Assembly (NCBI GenBank): GCA_964472015.1
Contig: CAYYIP010000002.1
Span: forward strand, 124,001-188,000
Source of the DNA: JAAYTD01 sp964472015
GTDB taxonomy: Bacteria; Bacteroidota; Ignavibacteria; Kapaibacteriales; UBA2268
Direction of reading: 5' to 3'
Length of the DNA: 64,000 nt
In this document: piece after piece, positions 44,353 through 54,518 of the stretch
Numbering within the stretch: position 1 is the first letter of the stretch
Layout: each line of letters begins with the position of its first letter
Made by a program: the position numbers and the translations under genes
Notes under the pieces: generated by a model
The model's input: the letters and a program-made list of their open reading frames with translations, nothing else
Database searches by the model: none
What the model was told of the DNA's origin: nothing

Positions 44353-45771
44353 ATGGCTATTAGAAAAAAGCAGAAAATAGATAAAGCTGTTATTGTTGCA
44401 GCGTTTGCAGAGATGGCAAAAACGAAAAAGATTGATAAAGATTTATTACAAGGTATAATAGAAGAAACGTTATCTATGATGGTTAAGAGAAAATATGGCA
44501 ACCATGTTGATTTTGAAATTATAGTTAATATGGAAAAGGGTGATCTAGAGCTTTATTTAATAAAAGAAATAGTAGAAGAAGTAACTGATAGTAGTACACA
44601 AATTACATTAAAAGAAGCGCAAAAGCGCAGTGGAGAAGTATTAAAAATTGGGGATGAGTTTATTGAAGAAATTACGCTTGATAATATTTCTGATAATTTT
44701 GGTAGACGCTTGATTTCTTTTGCTTCACAAACTATGAATAGTAAGATACGAGAAGTAGAACGAGATAACATTTATAATGAATATAAAGAAAAGATAGGAG
44801 AAATTATTACAGGTGAAGTACATCAAATTAGGAGAAACGAAATAATTATTTCTCATAATAAGGTGGAAATGAGATTACCACGTATTGAGCAGATTCCTAA
44901 TGAGATGTTTAGAGCTCGTAAAAATAAAACTATTAGAGCTTTAATAAATGATGTAAAACAAACGGCTACAACAAGACCTGATATAATTTTAACTAGACGA
45001 AGTACTGATTTTTTAGCAAAATTACTTGAGATAGAAGTCCCAGAAATATATGATGGAATTATTCAAATAAAGGCTATTGCTAGAATTCCGGGTGAACGTT
45101 CAAAAGTTGCTATTAGTTCTATTGATGATAGGATTGATGCTATTGGTGCTTGTGTTGGTGTTAAAGGAGTAAGAATAAACGCTATTATTCAGGAATTAAA
45201 TCGTGAGAATATAGATCTTATTTATTACTCTGATGATGTTTCGCAATTTATAAAAAATGCATTAGCGCCAGCAATTGTAAAAGATATTGTTTTTTCAAAT
45301 GAGACTAGAACTGCAACAGTTGTTGTATCTGACGAATATGTATCAGCAGCTATTGGTAAAAATGGTCAAAATGTTAGACTAGCATCACAAGTTACAGGAT
45401 ATGATATTAAATTATTTAAAGAGGGTGGTGAGGATATTGACATAAGAGAATTTGAAGTAGAGATAGGTAAAAATGTTCTTGATAAGTTAATAGAAAACGA
45501 GATTAATACAGCACGTGATTTTCTAGAAGCTGAGCCAAATTTACTTTTAAGTATAGATGGAATAGATGTTGATTTTGTTATAGATGTAAGGAAAGCTATG
45601 TTGATAGAATTTGATGAAGATGAAAATGATGAATATATAAGTGTGTTAAAACAAGTAGATTACAATTTAAAGAATGGTATTTCAGAGGAAACTTCTATAA
45701 ATGAAATAGAAGAGAACGATGAAATTAAAGATGTAGAAAATACAGAAGAAGAAACTAAAAACGAAGAATAA
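44353..45771 (+). CDS. nusA: Transcription termination/antitermination factor NusA
   Basis: 472 residues from the ATG at 44353. An upstream in-frame ATG (44275) lies inside the promoter and hairpin, so it is rejected; the family N-terminus with FAEMAKTKKIDKDLLQGIIE begins here. Order: N-terminal RNA-polymerase-binding domain (1-125), S1 domain (GEIITGEVHQIRRNEIIISH), two KH domains (IKAIARIPGERSKVAISSID with GACVGVKGVRI; VSAAIGKNGQNVRLASQVTG), then an acidic tail rather than the duplicated E. coli AR repeats. NusA controls pausing and intrinsic termination. infB follows 46 bases later, as in most bacteria; rimP, usually before nusA, is absent. Confidence 0.95.
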   Translation: MAIRKKQKIDKAVIVAAFAEMAKTKKIDKDLLQGIIEETLSMMVKRKYGNHVDFEIIVNMEKGDLELYLIKEIVEEVTDSSTQITLKEAQKRSGEVLKIGDEFIEEITLDNISDNFGRRLISFASQTMNSKIREVERDNIYNEYKEKIGEIITGEVHQIRRNEIIISHNKVEMRLPRIEQIPNEMFRARKNKTIRALINDVKQTATTRPDIILTRRSTDFLAKLLEIEVPEIYDGIIQIKAIARIPGERSKVAISSIDDRIDAIGACVGVKGVRINAIIQELNRENIDLIYYSDDVSQFIKNALAPAIVKDIVFSNETRTATVVVSDEYVSAAIGKNGQNVRLASQVTGYDIKLFKEGGEDIDIREFEVEIGKNVLDKLIENEINTARDFLEAEPNLLLSIDGIDVDFVIDVRKAMLIEFDEDENDEYISVLKQVDYNLKNGISEETSINEIEENDEIKDVENTEEETKNEE

Positions 45772-45817
45772 TAAATAGATAAATTATAAAAATATTATTT
45801 GCTTAAAATAAAAATAT

Positions 45818-48800
45818 ATGCCATTAAAAGTAAGACTTATTAAGATTGCATCTGAGATAAATATTAGTAAAAATACTATCGTTGATTTTTTATTATCACG
45901 TGGATTTAAAGTTGAAAATAAACCTACGACTTTACTTGATGATACTATGCAGAAACTAGTTTATGAAAAGTTTAAACAAGAACGAAAAAAAGCAGAAGAT
46001 CAACGTGAAAAACTCCAAAAAAGAAAAGAAAAAAAAGCAGAGTTAAATGCTATGGTTACAGATGATAATTCAGAGGAATCAACGGTAATAGATGCGCCTA
46101 AACAACAAGATAATACTGCTGTTAGTGATCCTAATGCGAAGGATACAACAGTAGTACCTACTTTTAATGTGGATGGTGATACTGATAAAAAAGTAGAAAA
46201 TAAAAGTGTATTTGAAAAGGATATTGTTGAGGAGCGATCAAATGATGAAAAAATAAAAATTGATAATATCAAAAAAAATACAACTGAATTAGAAAAAGAG
46301 AATATAAACTTACAAGATAATAAAAATATTCAATATAAAAGCCAAACTAAATCAAAGCAAGAGCAAAAATTTCAACATAAAACAAAATCAAAAAAGAAAC
46401 AAAATGGTAGTTCACAGAATCATAAAGAATTTAATAGAATGTTAACTACTAATCTTGGGGAATTAATAAGAGATGCTGATAATACTGCTTCATCAGAACC
46501 TATTCATCTACCTAACAGAATAAAGCTTAAAATAGAAGCTGCTAAACAGCAAATGATTGATGATAAAAAACGTAAAAATAAAAAAAATCAAAATTTTAAT
46601 ATAAATCAATACAATAATAAAGAAAAAGGAAGCGAAGAAAAAGTTGAGATAAAAACACTAGAAAATGTAGATAATAAAATTAAAGAGTTAAAAAAGGATG
46701 ATGTAAATAATAAAGATTTAAAAGAAAAAGAAGGCATTATTCTTGGGGATGTAAGTACAAATGAAGTGCAATATGTTTCTGAGATTAAAGATAAAGAGAA
46801 TAAAAACATAGATATTGCTGTAAAAAATGAAGTAAAAAAAGAAGTAGTTAATAGAGAAGGAAATTCCCCTGGTGATTTAACAGAATTAAAAGGGCTCACA
46901 GTTTTAGGTAAAATAAATTTAACGCCGATTCCTATAAATAAAGATAGTAAAGATAAACGACAACAACGTTATAGTTCGAAAGAACATACAGATAATAGTA
47001 ATAAAAATAAAGAAAATAAAAAGAATTCAAGAAAAAATAGAGGATATAGAGATAATCATCGTGATAGTAATGATGATAATAGAGAATTAAAGGATAATAA
47101 CCAACAATTTAAAAAAGGGAAAGATACTGATAATCGTAACTATAAAAATAAAGATCAAGTAAAAAAATATCGATCAGGTGAGATACAATCGGGAGATAAA
47201 AAATTTATTTCGCGTGATTATAATAAAAAACGTGATAATCGTGAAAATCGTGAAAATCGTGAAAATCGTGATAATATAAATAAAGATAAAAATCATCAAA
47301 ATCATCAAAATTATCAAAATCATCAAAAACAAAAATCTAAAGAAAAAGATACTGTTTATAGAGAAAAAAGTAGTAGTCAATTTACTAATAAAGTATTTAC
47401 TGATACGCCAGCACAACCAGCTAAAGTAAAGAATGCTATTTATGCGGAGAAAAAACGTAAAAAAGGTGCATTAAGAGAAACTTTATCAGATAAAGATGTA
47501 AGTAGGAAAATTCGTGAAACGCTTAGTGGGATGGAGGACAATTTTACAAGTGCTAAAAAGTCCAAGATAAAACAGCAAAAGAAAGCTATCCGTGAAGAAA
47601 AAGAAGCTAGAATGTTAGAAATTACAGAACATGAGTCTCATACTTTACAACTTGCTGAATTTGTAACAACAGCTGATCTAGCTAATTTGATGAATGTAAA
47701 GTCTAATGAAATTATATTAAAATGTATGCAATTAGGTCTAATGGTTACTATCAATCAAAGACTTGATAAGGATACTATTTTACTAATAGCATCTGATTAT
47801 GGTTTTGAAGTAGAATTTGGTTCGGATGAAGAATTTAAAGAAATAGAAGCAGTACAAGATAAAGAAGAGGATTTACTTCCAAGACCGCCTATTGTTACAA
47901 TTATGGGACATGTAGATCATGGTAAAACATCTTTATTAGATCATATTAGGAATGCTAATGTTGTTGCAGGTGAAGCTGGTGGTATTACGCAACATATAGG
48001 TGCTTATAGAGTTATATTAAAAAATGGCAAATCTATTACTTTTCTTGATACGCCTGGTCATGAAGCTTTTACAGCTATGCGTGCAAGAGGAGCACAAGTT
48101 ACTGATATAGTTGTTTTGGTGGTTGCAGCAGATGATAATGTTATGCCGCAAACGATAGAAGCGATTAGTCATGCTAGGGCTGCTAATGTTCCAGTTATTA
48201 TTGCTATTAATAAAATTGATAGACCAAATGCAAATCCAGATAAGATAAAACAACAACTTGCTGATCAAGGTGTATTAGTTGAAGATTGGGGTGGCACACA
48301 TCAATCAGTTGAAATTTCTGCTAAAAAAGGTATTAATGTTGATGTTTTACTTGATAAGATATTACTTGAAGCGGAGATGCTTGAATTAAAAGCAAATCCT
48401 AATAGAAATGCAAATGGTATTATTATTGAATCTAAGATGACTAAGGGATGGGGAAATGTTGCAACGGTAGTGATACTAAATGGTACTTTAAAATCAAATG
48501 ATTGTTTTGTAGCGGGTGCTAATTATGGAAAAACAAGAGCTCTTCTTGATGAACGTGGTAATAAAGTTTTTGATGTATTACCTTCACAACCAGCAGTAGT
48601 TATTGGATTTGATGGGTTACCAGAAGCGGGTGATACATTTAATGTTATTGATTCAGAAACTAGAGCAAGGGAAATTGCTAATCATCGTAAACAATTAAGA
48701 CGTGAACAAGAAATGAGAAGTGTACGACATATAACTCTTGATGATATTTCTGAACAAATATCTATTGGTGGAATTAAGGAACTATTTCTTGTTATTAAGG

Positions 48801-49396
48801 GTGATGTTGCGGGGTCAGTAGAAGCACTTAGTGATTCGTTGCAAAAATTATCAACTAATGAAGTGCGGGTTCATATATTGCATAAAAGTGCAGGAAGTAT
48901 TACTGAATCTGATGTTATGCTTGCATCGGCTTCGAAAGCGGTTATTATTGGATTTAATACTACAGTATCATCTAATACTATAAAACTTGCAGAAAATGAA
49001 AATGTTGAAATTCGTAATTACAATATAATTTATGATTGTATTAATGAAATACAACTTGCATTGGAAGGAATGTTAAAACCTGACATTAAAGAAGAAGTTA
49101 TAGGAACAGTAGAAGTAAGAAAAATATTTAAAATTGGTAGAGTTGGACAAATCGCAGGATGTTATGTACTTAGTGGGAGAATTGCACGTAATGATAAAAT
49201 ACGTATTTTAAGAAATGGATTACCTATTCATAATAGTGTATTGATGTCTTTAAAACGAAATAAAGATGATGTAAAGGAAGTTGAGCAGAATTATGAATGT
49301 GGTATACAAATTGATGGATGGAATGATTTTGAAGAAAATGATATTATTGAGGCTTATAGAATAGTTGAAGTAAAACGGTCATTAAAAACTAATTAA
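45818..49396 (+). CDS. infB: Translation initiation factor IF-2 with very long N-terminus
   Basis: 1192 residues, against about 890 in E. coli. The first helices (MPLKVRLIKIASEINISKN) match the IF2-N domain; residues about 60-600 are a low-complexity stretch of K, E, N, D and R; a second IF2-N-like motif (VTTADLANLMNVKSNEIILK) precedes the GTPase domain with G1 GHVDHGKT (697-704), G3 DTPGHEAF and G4 NKID. Domains II-IV follow (ESKMTKGWGNVATVV and, near the end, GRVGQIAGCYVLSGRI). It positions fMet-tRNA on the 30S subunit. Probably on the nusA transcript. Confidence 0.95.
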   Translation: MPLKVRLIKIASEINISKNTIVDFLLSRGFKVENKPTTLLDDTMQKLVYEKFKQERKKAEDQREKLQKRKEKKAELNAMVTDDNSEESTVIDAPKQQDNTAVSDPNAKDTTVVPTFNVDGDTDKKVENKSVFEKDIVEERSNDEKIKIDNIKKNTTELEKENINLQDNKNIQYKSQTKSKQEQKFQHKTKSKKKQNGSSQNHKEFNRMLTTNLGELIRDADNTASSEPIHLPNRIKLKIEAAKQQMIDDKKRKNKKNQNFNINQYNNKEKGSEEKVEIKTLENVDNKIKELKKDDVNNKDLKEKEGIILGDVSTNEVQYVSEIKDKENKNIDIAVKNEVKKEVVNREGNSPGDLTELKGLTVLGKINLTPIPINKDSKDKRQQRYSSKEHTDNSNKNKENKKNSRKNRGYRDNHRDSNDDNRELKDNNQQFKKGKDTDNRNYKNKDQVKKYRSGEIQSGDKKFISRDYNKKRDNRENRENRENRDNINKDKNHQNHQNYQNHQKQKSKEKDTVYREKSSSQFTNKVFTDTPAQPAKVKNAIYAEKKRKKGALRETLSDKDVSRKIRETLSGMEDNFTSAKKSKIKQQKKAIREEKEARMLEITEHESHTLQLAEFVTTADLANLMNVKSNEIILKCMQLGLMVTINQRLDKDTILLIASDYGFEVEFGSDEEFKEIEAVQDKEEDLLPRPPIVTIMGHVDHGKTSLLDHIRNANVVAGEAGGITQHIGAYRVILKNGKSITFLDTPGHEAFTAMRARGAQVTDIVVLVVAADDNVMPQTIEAISHARAANVPVIIAINKIDRPNANPDKIKQQLADQGVLVEDWGGTHQSVEISAKKGINVDVLLDKILLEAEMLELKANPNRNANGIIIESKMTKGWGNVATVVILNGTLKSNDCFVAGANYGKTRALLDERGNKVFDVLPSQPAVVIGFDGLPEAGDTFNVIDSETRAREIANHRKQLRREQEMRSVRHITLDDISEQISIGGIKELFLVIKGDVAGSVEALSDSLQKLSTNEVRVHILHKSAGSITESDVMLASASKAVIIGFNTTVSSNTIKLAENENVEIRNYNIIYDCINEIQLALEGMLKPDIKEEVIGTVEVRKIFKIGRVGQIAGCYVLSGRIARNDKIRILRNGLPIHNSVLMSLKRNKDDVKEVEQNYECGIQIDGWNDFEENDIIEAYRIVEVKRSLKTN
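47231..47326 (+). repeat. Nine-base tandem repeats in the infB linker
   Basis: Five units of CGTGA(A/T)AAT (47231-47275, encoding RDN/REN) and, after a short spacer, four units of AAT(C/T)ATCAA (47291-47326, encoding NHQ/NYQ). All in frame. They look like slippage products in a disordered linker. Confidence 0.85.
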
Positions 49397-49461
49397 TTTA
49401 TTTTTATAGATATTGTTTTGAATATATTTATTAAATATTAAATATTAAATTATAAAATATA

Positions 49462-49497
49462 AAAAAAGACTTGTAATTTGAATTACAAGTCTTTTTT
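49462..49497. terminator. Bidirectional terminator after infB
   Basis: Perfect 17-bp stem (49462-49478 with 49481-49497; core GACTTGTAATT) and a 2-base TG centre, A- and T-run flanks. Lies between convergent infB and the L,D-transpeptidase gene. Confidence 0.85.
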
Positions 49498-49524
49498 ATT
49501 TTATATAATTAAATTAAATAAAAC

Positions 49525-49573
49525 ATAGATATTTAATATAAATAGATATTTAATATAATAGATATTTAATATA
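49525..49573. repeat. Three tandem 16-bp copies in a convergent intergenic region
   Basis: ATAGATATTTAATATA occurs at 49525-49540, 49542-49557 and 49558-49573, exact copies with 1 and 0 bases between. Non-coding. Confidence 0.8.
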
Positions 49574-49601
49574 TCAGTTATATATTTATATTAAAAATAT
49601 T

Positions 49602-50768
49602 TCAATTATCAATATTAGTCTGAATTCTTTTTTCTTTTATTGTTGTATCTTCTTTTATAATACTATCATCAATAGTATTAGTATTTTGTTTTTCTTTTTC
49701 TAGTTTTTCTAAACGTTCTTTTTCTTTTCGTGCAAGTTTTTCTTTTCTTAATTGATTAAAATCTATTGATTCTGACAATATAACTCCTTCTCTTACTATA
49801 CCTCGTTCTCTTAAAATTCTTTCTGCATCAATATAACGTTGTTTATTTGGCAACATACCTCTTGATGTTTTTGGTATTTGGTGATAAGGAATAAGTGCTT
49901 CCTCTACTTCCATAGGTTTTTCGGGTACTGTAACATAATAACATTTATTTGATGTTAAGTTTAGCCACGGGCCACCTTTTGGTATAGAATAATCAAATAC
50001 ATTTAATATAATTAAAGGAGTTCCAGTTAAAGGAATAGGTTGTTTATTTGTATCATATTTTGCGCCTTTCCCCCAGTTATATATCCATAAGGCATCATCA
50101 TTAAATTGTCTTATACAAGAATGAGAAACAGGACGACCAGGCATTGAAAATTGATGCATAGCACTCCCGGCAAATTGATGAAAATTAAATGTATATGGCA
50201 TTTCCCAGGTACTATCTAAAGATGATATACGCAAAAGTTGTCGCCAGACTAATGCATATCTACCAGGGAATGTTGGTGTACGTTCTTTCCCGGTATTTGC
50301 AGCTGCAAATCTTACTAAATTTCCATATTCATAACATGCGTAACATTGCATCTTATTACATACAAGTATTAATTTTTCTATTTTTTTTGCGCCCGGATAA
50401 TCATCAGGGAATATAGAATAAGCACGCATATCATCTATTATAGAATCGGGGACAATAATATCTTGACCGACTCTAAAAAAGGCTAAGTCTTTTCTATTTA
50501 AAGTTTCTAGTGTTCTTATATAAGCTTTTCTTAATGTTGCGGAACTATCTTGATATTTATTTTTTATTTTATTTAATATACTTATATCATTTATATGAAT
50601 AGTTTGATACTTTATTTCTGGATAATTTAAAGAAAATATATCAAAAGTTTCTTCTTGTAATGTATCTTTATTAACCTGTGTTAAAGTTTCTGGTTTAGAA
50701 TCATTTGAACAAGAAGATAGGATAATCAATATAGTTATAAAATTTATAAAGAATAAAATTTTACGCAT
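49602..50768 (-). CDS. L,D-transpeptidase (YkuD) lipoprotein
   Basis: 388 residues. Lipoprotein signal ending ILSSC (C20). After an N-terminal region (20-125) the YkuD domain (about 130-270) carries the catalytic group H205 (MHQFSMPG), H216 and C218 in SHSCIRQFNDDA, the HxxxxxxxxxxSHxCxR pattern of this family. It cross-links peptidoglycan 3-3 or attaches proteins to it. The C-terminal 110 residues contain a Glu/Lys-rich tail (KLARKEKERLEKLEKEKQN). Five cysteines, including a CNKMQCYAC cluster (137-145), are unusual for an exported transpeptidase and could form disulfides. Confidence 0.83.
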   Translation of the reverse strand: MRKILFFINFITILIILSSCSNDSKPETLTQVNKDTLQEETFDIFSLNYPEIKYQTIHINDISILNKIKNKYQDSSATLRKAYIRTLETLNRKDLAFFRVGQDIIVPDSIIDDMRAYSIFPDDYPGAKKIEKLILVCNKMQCYACYEYGNLVRFAAANTGKERTPTFPGRYALVWRQLLRISSLDSTWEMPYTFNFHQFAGSAMHQFSMPGRPVSHSCIRQFNDDALWIYNWGKGAKYDTNKQPIPLTGTPLIILNVFDYSIPKGGPWLNLTSNKCYYVTVPEKPMEVEEALIPYHQIPKTSRGMLPNKQRYIDAERILRERGIVREGVILSESIDFNQLRKEKLARKEKERLEKLEKEKQNTNTIDDSIIKEDTTIKEKRIQTNIDN

Positions 50769-50915
50769 TGTTTTGGTTTTGTTTGCCTTTGCCTTAAAAG
50801 TTAAAATATTTTTAATATAATGAATTTAATTATAATATTATTATTTTTACTTATATATATATTTAATTTTAATATATCAAATTTATAAAAAAATTATAAA
50901 GAATAAATAAAATAT

Positions 50916-50951
50916 AAATAATAGCACTAATTTTATTTAGTGCTATTATTT
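50916..50951 (-). terminator. Terminator of the DUF2723 gene
   Basis: Perfect 15-bp stem (50916-50930 with 50937-50951; core AATAGCACTAA), loop of 6, about 40 bases after the stop at 50991. The downstream U tract is interrupted, so efficiency is uncertain. Confidence 0.6.
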
Positions 50952-50990
50952 ATTTAGTTCTCTATTATATTATATGAATTATTCAAATAA

Positions 50991-53900
50991 TTAATTTGTT
51001 TTTTGCATTACAAAATTTTGGACTGTATCATTAGACGATTTTAAACCTAATTTTATTTCAATAGAAGTTAAAAGTTTTTCTATATCGCTAGTATAATAAC
51101 GCAATTCAGGATGCATAGTATCTGCTTGTATTTCGCTAATTATTTTTCGTCCGAGTGCAAGTGCACCTTTCAGATCGCCTTTTGCTTCTAGCTGTTTTAT
51201 TTTAAGTTCAGAAATCTTTGCATTTATCAAATTATAATTTGATACAATTAATGAATACTCTTTAATATTTGTAGCGTTTGCTGCTTCTATTTGATCTTTT
51301 ATACTTTTAACTTTATTTAATAATGTTTCTAATGTAGCAATTGCGTTATCATATTGTCCAAGCATAACATACATATCAGAAGCATAATTATAGGGACCAT
51401 ATGACCTTCCAATTTCTTCATAATAAATTGTTTCTGGTCTTAATGATTGATTTTTCATTATATCTTCACAAGATTTTATTCCCATTAATGCATATTTTTT
51501 GCTTAATTCTTTATTTCCGGCTTGATCATAAATATATGCTATTCTATATTCCATTTCAAATTGCATAGGGAATTTTTTATCTGATATATTTTCACGCATA
51601 ATATTAACAATTTTTAATGCTTTTTCTTTATCATTTTTCACTTGAATCAAATAATTAGCGTAAGCCAAATATATTTGTCTATATATTTGCATTGAACGTC
51701 GATGTACATCATCATAATAAACTTTTGGATTATTCAAATTTCTTAATTTAATACCATATTTAGGTGTTTTTGAATAATTATTTGAATTATCTACATTCAT
51801 TAATATTTTATCCATTACTTCATCATTATAAACTGAATTATTTAATATTCCTTGCTGAGGTACCGGACATATTCTAACACATAATCCTTCTTGACGGAAG
51901 TATTGTTCTAAACCACAAAAAGCATCGCCTCCAACAGATAAAGAATAGTATACTGGACGTTCAAATTTAGTTTGTTTGATAACATCCATAACTAATTTAT
52001 CTTGTACTCGATATAAGTATATTTGCTTCCCTTTTTCTGTTTGTTGATATGGTTTTCCTAAGAAAGAGAATTCTACTGTTCCTGAATTTAATATATTTTC
52101 ATCTGTTGTATATTGAGCTAGTATATCTCGTCTTACAGGTATTGATGCGGTTTTAACTTCGCTAAATTCATAGGTTAATGCTTTTGTATCAAGTTCATCA
52201 TCTATTTGTAAGCTATCATCGGCAAAGCTTAAAGGAACTTTTTTTGCACCCCAAGGCATACGATTTTTTAATGCGTCTATATACCATAATGTATTTCCTA
52301 ATGATAGATTGCATATTCTAACGTCTCGTCTAACGCCAGCAACATCTTGTACATACCATACGGGGAATGTATCATTATCACCATTTGTAAATATTATTGC
52401 ATCTTTTTCTACACTTTGTAAAATATTATAAGCATAATCAAAAGGAATATAATTGCCAGCTCTACTATATATTTTTGCACCACCGATAGCCAAGTTTACG
52501 GGAACTAATATTAAAGACACAGCTAATACAAGCGAGGTAATAAATATAGAAGATTTCTTTTTAGAGAGCAATTCTATAAAATAATAAGCACACATTCCTA
52601 TCCACATACACCAGACCATAAACGAGGCTACATAAAAATAATCTCGTTCACGCGGTTGTGGTTCTTGTTGATTTTGGTATAAGGCAGTTAGTACCCCCAT
52701 TACTAAGAAAGTTGCTAACCAGGTAAATGCCATTTTAGGATCACGTTTGAAATGATAATATAGTCCTATTAAACCAAATAACAGAGGTAAGGCGTAAAAA
52801 CGTACAGGAAATACATCTTCTACACCTGTTTTATAATTAAGTATATCAGTATCTTCTTTTGAGAACCAAGCGACCCCGGCATCTTGTAAGTCACTTTTAC
52901 GACCTACAAAATTCCACAAGAAGTATCTAATATACATATGGTTAGTTTGATATTTCCATAGATAAGCAAGTTCACCTTTTGTATTAATATTACTCCAATC
53001 GGCTGCACTTACAGTACTACCATCTTTTCTGGTTACAGGTTTACGACCCGGGGGATTCCATTCGCCATAAACATAATTTCCATTATCATCTTTTTTATTA
53101 TGATATTGAACATAATAATCTTCAGTTTGATATCTACGAGGCCACATAGGAGCATATCCATATTGTTCACGAGCAACATATGAGGCTAAGGAACTAAAAT
53201 TCTTAGGTGAATTTTCATTCATTGGAGGATTAGCATTAGCACGTATTAAAACATGTGCATATATTGAATAAGAAAATATAACTAATAAGAATCCAAATGT
53301 TGATAAAGCAAGGATAGGTTTACTACGACGTAAACTCCACCAGAATAAATATGCTACTCCTGCTATTCCTAATACTGTAATTGTTTGTAAGGCAACACTG
53401 TTATAATATGTGTATTCATATGCTTCATTGCGAGAAGCTGAACGCCCCGCTAAAAATGCAGGCAATGAAATTACCACGACCATAAATATTATGTAAAATA
53501 ATACTAAGGAAACAGCTGACATTATAAAAAATGATTTTAATGTTGTTTCATATTTGCGGAAATATATGATTAATATCATTGTAAATATTACAAGTAATAC
53601 TGCTTGGTGTAATCCCATAGAGATACCTATTAAATACAATGAAGTTAATATATAACGCTCATGACCGGGATTATCAGCTTCTTGAATCCAACGCATCATT
53701 AACCACATAATTAATGTTGTCAAGAATAATATTGTACTATCAGATTCTGATTCTACCGAAACAAACCAAAATGTACCGCTTAATCCAAAAGATATTGCTC
53801 CTATAAAAGCAGATCCATGAACTGTTAAAGCATCATTTATATTTTTTATACCTTCTTTGCGAAAGTTATTTATAACCATTACAATAATCAAGTAAAATAA

Positions 53901-54203
53901 AGCAACAGCGCCAGCAGAAGCTGTTACTGCTAACATATTGCCTCGCCAACCTAAATCTCCAAAGGGAATTATGATTTGAAATAATCTGCCTAACATTGAA
54001 AATAATGGCGCACCAGGGGGATGTTGATTTTGTTGCCAAGTCATAGCAGTTAAACGCTCAGCACAATCCCAAAAAGGAACCGAAGGAGATACGGTTAATG
54101 CATGAGCTATAAATACAACTAAGAAGGCAATTAATGCAAATATGCGATGAAGAGTAAGATATTCATACTTTTTATCTAGTGGAAGATAATCACTGTTATT
54201 CAT
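50991..54203 (-). CDS. DUF2723 multi-span glycosyltransferase-like protein with TPR-like C-terminus
   Basis: 1070 residues. The DUF2723 signature is at the N-terminus: SVPFWDCAERLTAMTWQQNQ followed by HPPG (61-64), with about a dozen membrane helices up to roughly residue 580. This family is related to GT39/PMT-type protein O-mannosyltransferases, so a polyprenyl-phosphate-sugar-dependent transfer onto exported proteins or glycans is plausible. The polyprenol-phosphate mannosyltransferase at 10155 could make the donor. The large soluble C-terminal part contains TPR-like helix pairs (YASDMYVMLGQYDNAIATLE). Own promoter and terminator. Confidence 0.85.
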   Translation of the reverse strand: MNNSDYLPLDKKYEYLTLHRIFALIAFLVVFIAHALTVSPSVPFWDCAERLTAMTWQQNQHPPGAPLFSMLGRLFQIIIPFGDLGWRGNMLAVTASAGAVALFYLIIVMVINNFRKEGIKNINDALTVHGSAFIGAISFGLSGTFWFVSVESESDSTILFLTTLIMWLMMRWIQEADNPGHERYILTSLYLIGISMGLHQAVLLVIFTMILIIYFRKYETTLKSFFIMSAVSLVLFYIIFMVVVISLPAFLAGRSASRNEAYEYTYYNSVALQTITVLGIAGVAYLFWWSLRRSKPILALSTFGFLLVIFSYSIYAHVLIRANANPPMNENSPKNFSSLASYVAREQYGYAPMWPRRYQTEDYYVQYHNKKDDNGNYVYGEWNPPGRKPVTRKDGSTVSAADWSNINTKGELAYLWKYQTNHMYIRYFLWNFVGRKSDLQDAGVAWFSKEDTDILNYKTGVEDVFPVRFYALPLLFGLIGLYYHFKRDPKMAFTWLATFLVMGVLTALYQNQQEPQPRERDYFYVASFMVWCMWIGMCAYYFIELLSKKKSSIFITSLVLAVSLILVPVNLAIGGAKIYSRAGNYIPFDYAYNILQSVEKDAIIFTNGDNDTFPVWYVQDVAGVRRDVRICNLSLGNTLWYIDALKNRMPWGAKKVPLSFADDSLQIDDELDTKALTYEFSEVKTASIPVRRDILAQYTTDENILNSGTVEFSFLGKPYQQTEKGKQIYLYRVQDKLVMDVIKQTKFERPVYYSLSVGGDAFCGLEQYFRQEGLCVRICPVPQQGILNNSVYNDEVMDKILMNVDNSNNYSKTPKYGIKLRNLNNPKVYYDDVHRRSMQIYRQIYLAYANYLIQVKNDKEKALKIVNIMRENISDKKFPMQFEMEYRIAYIYDQAGNKELSKKYALMGIKSCEDIMKNQSLRPETIYYEEIGRSYGPYNYASDMYVMLGQYDNAIATLETLLNKVKSIKDQIEAANATNIKEYSLIVSNYNLINAKISELKIKQLEAKGDLKGALALGRKIISEIQADTMHPELRYYTSDIEKLLTSIEIKLGLKSSNDTVQNFVMQKTN

Positions 54204-54289
54204 TTAGTTTTACCTTTTTATAACTTTAATTTAACTATTTACTATTTTATATATGATTAATTTACTATATTTTTGCAAAATATAAAATT

Positions 54290-54321
54290 CAAAAATAATA
54301 AATATTTTGTTTATTCACAAA
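54290..54321 (-). promoter_or_regulatory. Bacteroidota-type promoter of the DUF2723 gene
   Basis: Minus strand: exact TTTG (complement of 54318-54321), 20 bases, exact TATTTTTG (complement of 54290-54297). Predicted start about 54282, leader near 80 bases. Confidence 0.75.
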
Positions 54322-54518
54322 GAATTATTTGTTTTTATTGTTTTGAATATTTATATATTAAAGATATATATTAAAGAATTTTATAAGAACTTAATTTTTA
54401 CTTTATATAATAATTCGGTACGATATAGTTCTAATAAATAATATTTATGTATAATAAGAGAATTATTTTTATATTATATAACTATTTTTTCTTTAATTCT
54501 TAAAAAAAAATTATATAT

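Noticed and set aside
47231..47326. Short regular repeats considered as a CRISPR-like array
   Set aside because: Nine-base in-frame units without spacers inside infB; no cas genes in the window.
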